Position numbers and translations under genes: made by a program. DNA of 64,000 bases from contig CAZVRJ010000001.1 in the NCBI GenBank assembly GCA_964629885.1, positions 73,292 through 137,291 of the forward strand. The letters are read 5' to 3'. Below are positions 62,295-64,000 of this stretch, in pieces (position 1 is the stretch's first letter; each line of letters begins with the position of its first letter). This stretch comes from CAYWCV01 sp964629885. GTDB taxonomy: Bacteria; Bacteroidota; Rhodothermia; Balneolales; CAYWCV01. The notes under the pieces are model-generated. The model made no database searches, had not been told where the DNA came from, and saw nothing but the letters and a program-made list of their open reading frames with translations.

Positions 62295-62415
62295 TTCAAA
62301 AAAGTGGTTTTACGTTGACGATTAACGGGGCTGGCACAACGGCCTCAGGGGTACCCACGAACCTTGAAGATACGGAAAAGCTTAAATAAAAGAGGCCTCA
62401 GATACGTCGTGCAGC

Positions 62416-63450
62416 TTACCCAAAAAGGGAACCCGTCTCATTGGCAGGTTTAATGCCGAGGTAGTCGAAGGCTTTTCGGGTAGCAACGCGGCCTTTCGGA
62501 GTGCGTTGCAAAAACCCCTCCTGTATCAGAAAAGGTTCGTACACCTCTTCGATCGTTCCTTTGTCCTCGCCGATGGCGACAGCGAGTGTGCCAAGCCCGA
62601 CTGGACCGCCCTTGTAGTTTTCGATCATGGCGGTGAGGAGACGGATGTCCATCTCGTCGAGACCATTCCGGTCTACGTCGAGCGCATTCAATGCCTTATC
62701 GGCAACAGTTTTATCGATCATGTTTTTTCCAGCCACCTCGGCGAAGTCGCGGGTGCGTCGCAAAAGACGATTCACAAGACGCGGTGTTCCCCTGCTGCGA
62801 CGAGCAATTTCATGTGCACCGTCTTCGGTTACACCGATGCCCAAAATTCCGGACGAGCGATGCGTGATAGCGGTGAGCAGCTCGACGTCGTAGTAATCGA
62901 GACGAAAGTCGATGCCGAACCTCGCGCGAAGTGGCGCCGTAAGCAACCCTTTGCGAGTGGTTGCGCCAACCAATGTGAACTGCTTGAGGTCAATTTGGAT
63001 GCTTCGTGCGTTTGGTCCGGAGTCGATCACGATGTCGAGCTTATAATCCTCCATGGCCGAATAAAGGTATTCTTCAACTACTGGACTCAAGCGGTGGATC
63101 TCGTCGATGAACAGCACGTCGCCATCCTCGAGATTGGTGAGGAGTCCGGCCAGATCGCCGGGCTTCTCGAGCACGGGTCCGGTTGTTGGACGAATATGAC
63201 CGCCCATTTCGCGGGCGATGATGTATGCAAGCGTCGTCTTTCCCAAACCCGGCGGACCCGAAAGCAGCACATGGTCGAGTGCCTCACCTCTTTTTCTTGC
63301 TGCCTGTATGAACACCGAAAGATTGTCGATGATCTTTCGCTGGCCGATAAAATCGTCCATTCGAACTGGACGAATGGTGGCTTCGAAGGCGGTGTCGCGC
63401 TGGTTGGGGTTGAGAAGCGGGTTCTGCATGTAAACAAAATACGATTCCAT
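62416..63450 (-). CDS. ruvB: Holliday junction branch migration ATPase RuvB
   Basis: Hexameric motor that with RuvA drives branch migration. Walker A GPPGLGKTT, Walker B LFIDEIHRL, sensor GATTRKGLLTAPLRARFG and the C-terminal winged helix (KGTIEEVYEPFLIQEGFLQRTPKGR). The start could be the ATG at 63450 (344 aa) or that at 63429 (337 aa); neither has a clear ribosome-binding site. It is unlinked to ruvC-ruvA. Divergent from ppk1. Confidence 0.96.
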   Translation of the reverse strand: MESYFVYMQNPLLNPNQRDTAFEATIRPVRMDDFIGQRKIIDNLSVFIQAARKRGEALDHVLLSGPPGLGKTTLAYIIAREMGGHIRPTTGPVLEKPGDLAGLLTNLEDGDVLFIDEIHRLSPVVEEYLYSAMEDYKLDIVIDSGPNARSIQIDLKQFTLVGATTRKGLLTAPLRARFGIDFRLDYYDVELLTAITHRSSGILGIGVTEDGAHEIARRSRGTPRLVNRLLRRTRDFAEVAGKNMIDKTVADKALNALDVDRNGLDEMDIRLLTAMIENYKGGPVGLGTLAVAIGEDKGTIEEVYEPFLIQEGFLQRTPKGRVATRKAFDYLGIKPANETGSLFG

Positions 63451-63510
63451 CGCACGAATGTGAAACTTGACACGATAATCGCTCGTTATGGCCGTTTAGC
63501 GTTATATTCC

Positions 63511-64000
63511 ATGAAAAGAACGATCATGCCAAAGTCATCCTATTCCCCAGACGTAATGCGCCCAGAGGCGCCTACGCTCATCAGAAAATCTGAGCGTAAG
63601 GTCGAAAACGGTTCAAAGCCGGTTTATGGCCCGCGTTACCGTGCTGTGCCCTCACCCCGCCATGAGGACTTAAAGTATTACGGGAGAGACTATTATCAGA
63701 ATTACGAGCTAAGCTGGCTTCAATTTAACGAGCGGGTGCTCGCCGAGGCGCTGGATGCACGCAACCCGCTATTGGAGAGAGTTCGTTTCATTGGAATCGT
63801 CTGCAGCAACCTCGATGAATTTTTTCAGAAGAGGGTGGGTGGCTTGAAACGGCAGCTTTTGGCCGGGGTTGATAATTTGCCAGTCGACGGCATGACACCC
63901 CGTGCACAGTTGAAGATGATCCGCGATGAGGTAAAGAAGCTCATTTCATCTACTCGCAGTTGCTTCTTTTTCGACCTTGTGCCGCAATTAGACAAGGAGG
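63511..64000 (+). CDS. ppk1: Polyphosphate kinase 1 (3' part outside window)
   Basis: The first 163 codons are visible. After an N-terminal extension rich in Pro and Ser, the PPK1 N domain is clear: NYELSWLQFNERVLAEALD, NPLLERVRFIGIVCSNLDEFF and QKRVGGLKRQL. PPK1 reversibly polymerises the ATP gamma phosphate into polyphosphate at the membrane. The open frame runs off the right edge. ATG 63511 or 63526 could be the start. The catalytic domains cannot be checked. Confidence 0.9.
   Translation, partial: MKRTIMPKSSYSPDVMRPEAPTLIRKSERKVENGSKPVYGPRYRAVPSPRHEDLKYYGRDYYQNYELSWLQFNERVLAEALDARNPLLERVRFIGIVCSNLDEFFQKRVGGLKRQLLAGVDNLPVDGMTPRAQLKMIRDEVKKLISSTRSCFFFDLVPQLDKE

Noticed and set aside
62295..62415. 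SAM riboswitch upstream of metK
   Set aside because: The gap is short and shows no extended helices or terminator hairpin typical of SAM-I or related switches.

Overview
The window is a gene-dense stretch of bacterial chromosome carrying almost only housekeeping genes. I see no phage, insertion sequence, CRISPR array or rRNA operon. Lineage clues point to the Bacteroidota/Chlorobiota (FCB) side. They are a rpmB-rpmG-DUF4295 cluster, a DUF2911 protein, an S16 protein with a long Ala/Glu tail, many PD40 (TolB-like) proteins, and a good TTTG-N19-TAnnTTTG promoter ahead of rpmB. Placement with deep-branching relatives such as Kapabacteria is an inference that a marker-gene tree would have to confirm.

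Layout: 1-3.65 kb is the SRP/ribosome operon read leftward (ffh-rpsP-rimM-trmD-rplS, rplS cut by the window edge). 3.9-8.9 kb reads rightward: fabI-ruvC-ruvA, a PhoB/PhoR-type two-component pair and manC. 8.9-12.96 kb is mostly leftward: metallo-beta-lactamase hydrolase, small unknown protein, outer-membrane protein, then (beyond a rightward glutathione peroxidase) a PD40 lipoprotein and ApaG. 13.1-16.9 kb holds tRNA-Asp, mnmG, rsmG and a WYL regulator, with two perfect parS partition sites. 17-21.5 kb is gyrB-gyrA. 21.7-25.5 kb holds ribosomal proteins L28 and L33, DUF4295, YqeY, CvpA, tyrS and exonuclease III. 25.6-36.7 kb is mixed metabolism and repair: MarR, methyltransferase, uvrB, a fused chorismate mutase-TyrA, two PH-domain membrane proteins, a membrane metalloprotease, proline dehydrogenase and ilvD. 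36.7-40.2 kb encodes a secreted HELVH-propeller-barrel protein and a DUF2911 protein.

At 41.7-42.05 kb, between divergent purM and dtd, lies an AT-rich 444-base gap full of DnaA-box sequences. It is the best candidate in the window for the chromosomal origin oriC. Two parS sites and the gyrase genes lie 20-27 kb away, as expected of an origin-proximal domain, although dnaA itself is not here.

42-64 kb holds dtd, a phosphomutase-like enzyme, adk, a PhoD-type phosphatase, an acyltransferase, an M28 peptidase and gdhA. Next come a cysteine-type ArsS radical-SAM/AhpD pair, xylB with a xylose-isomerase-like gene, two tandem MFS transporters, a CorC/HlyC-type protein, a small HMA metal-binding lipoprotein, Nudix, a CDP-alcohol transferase and ftsY. 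A repeat-rich spacer, metK, ruvB and the start of ppk1 (cut by the window edge) close the window.

The most distinctive non-coding features are the oriC candidate, the parS pair, and two different 7-base tandem repeats, one beside ffh and one beside ftsY. The window also carries a perfect 25-bp inverted repeat and a degenerate 44-base repeat array. I found no clearly new multi-gene system. The nearest to unusual biology are the orphan ArsS/AhpD pair and the protease-propeller-barrel protein.
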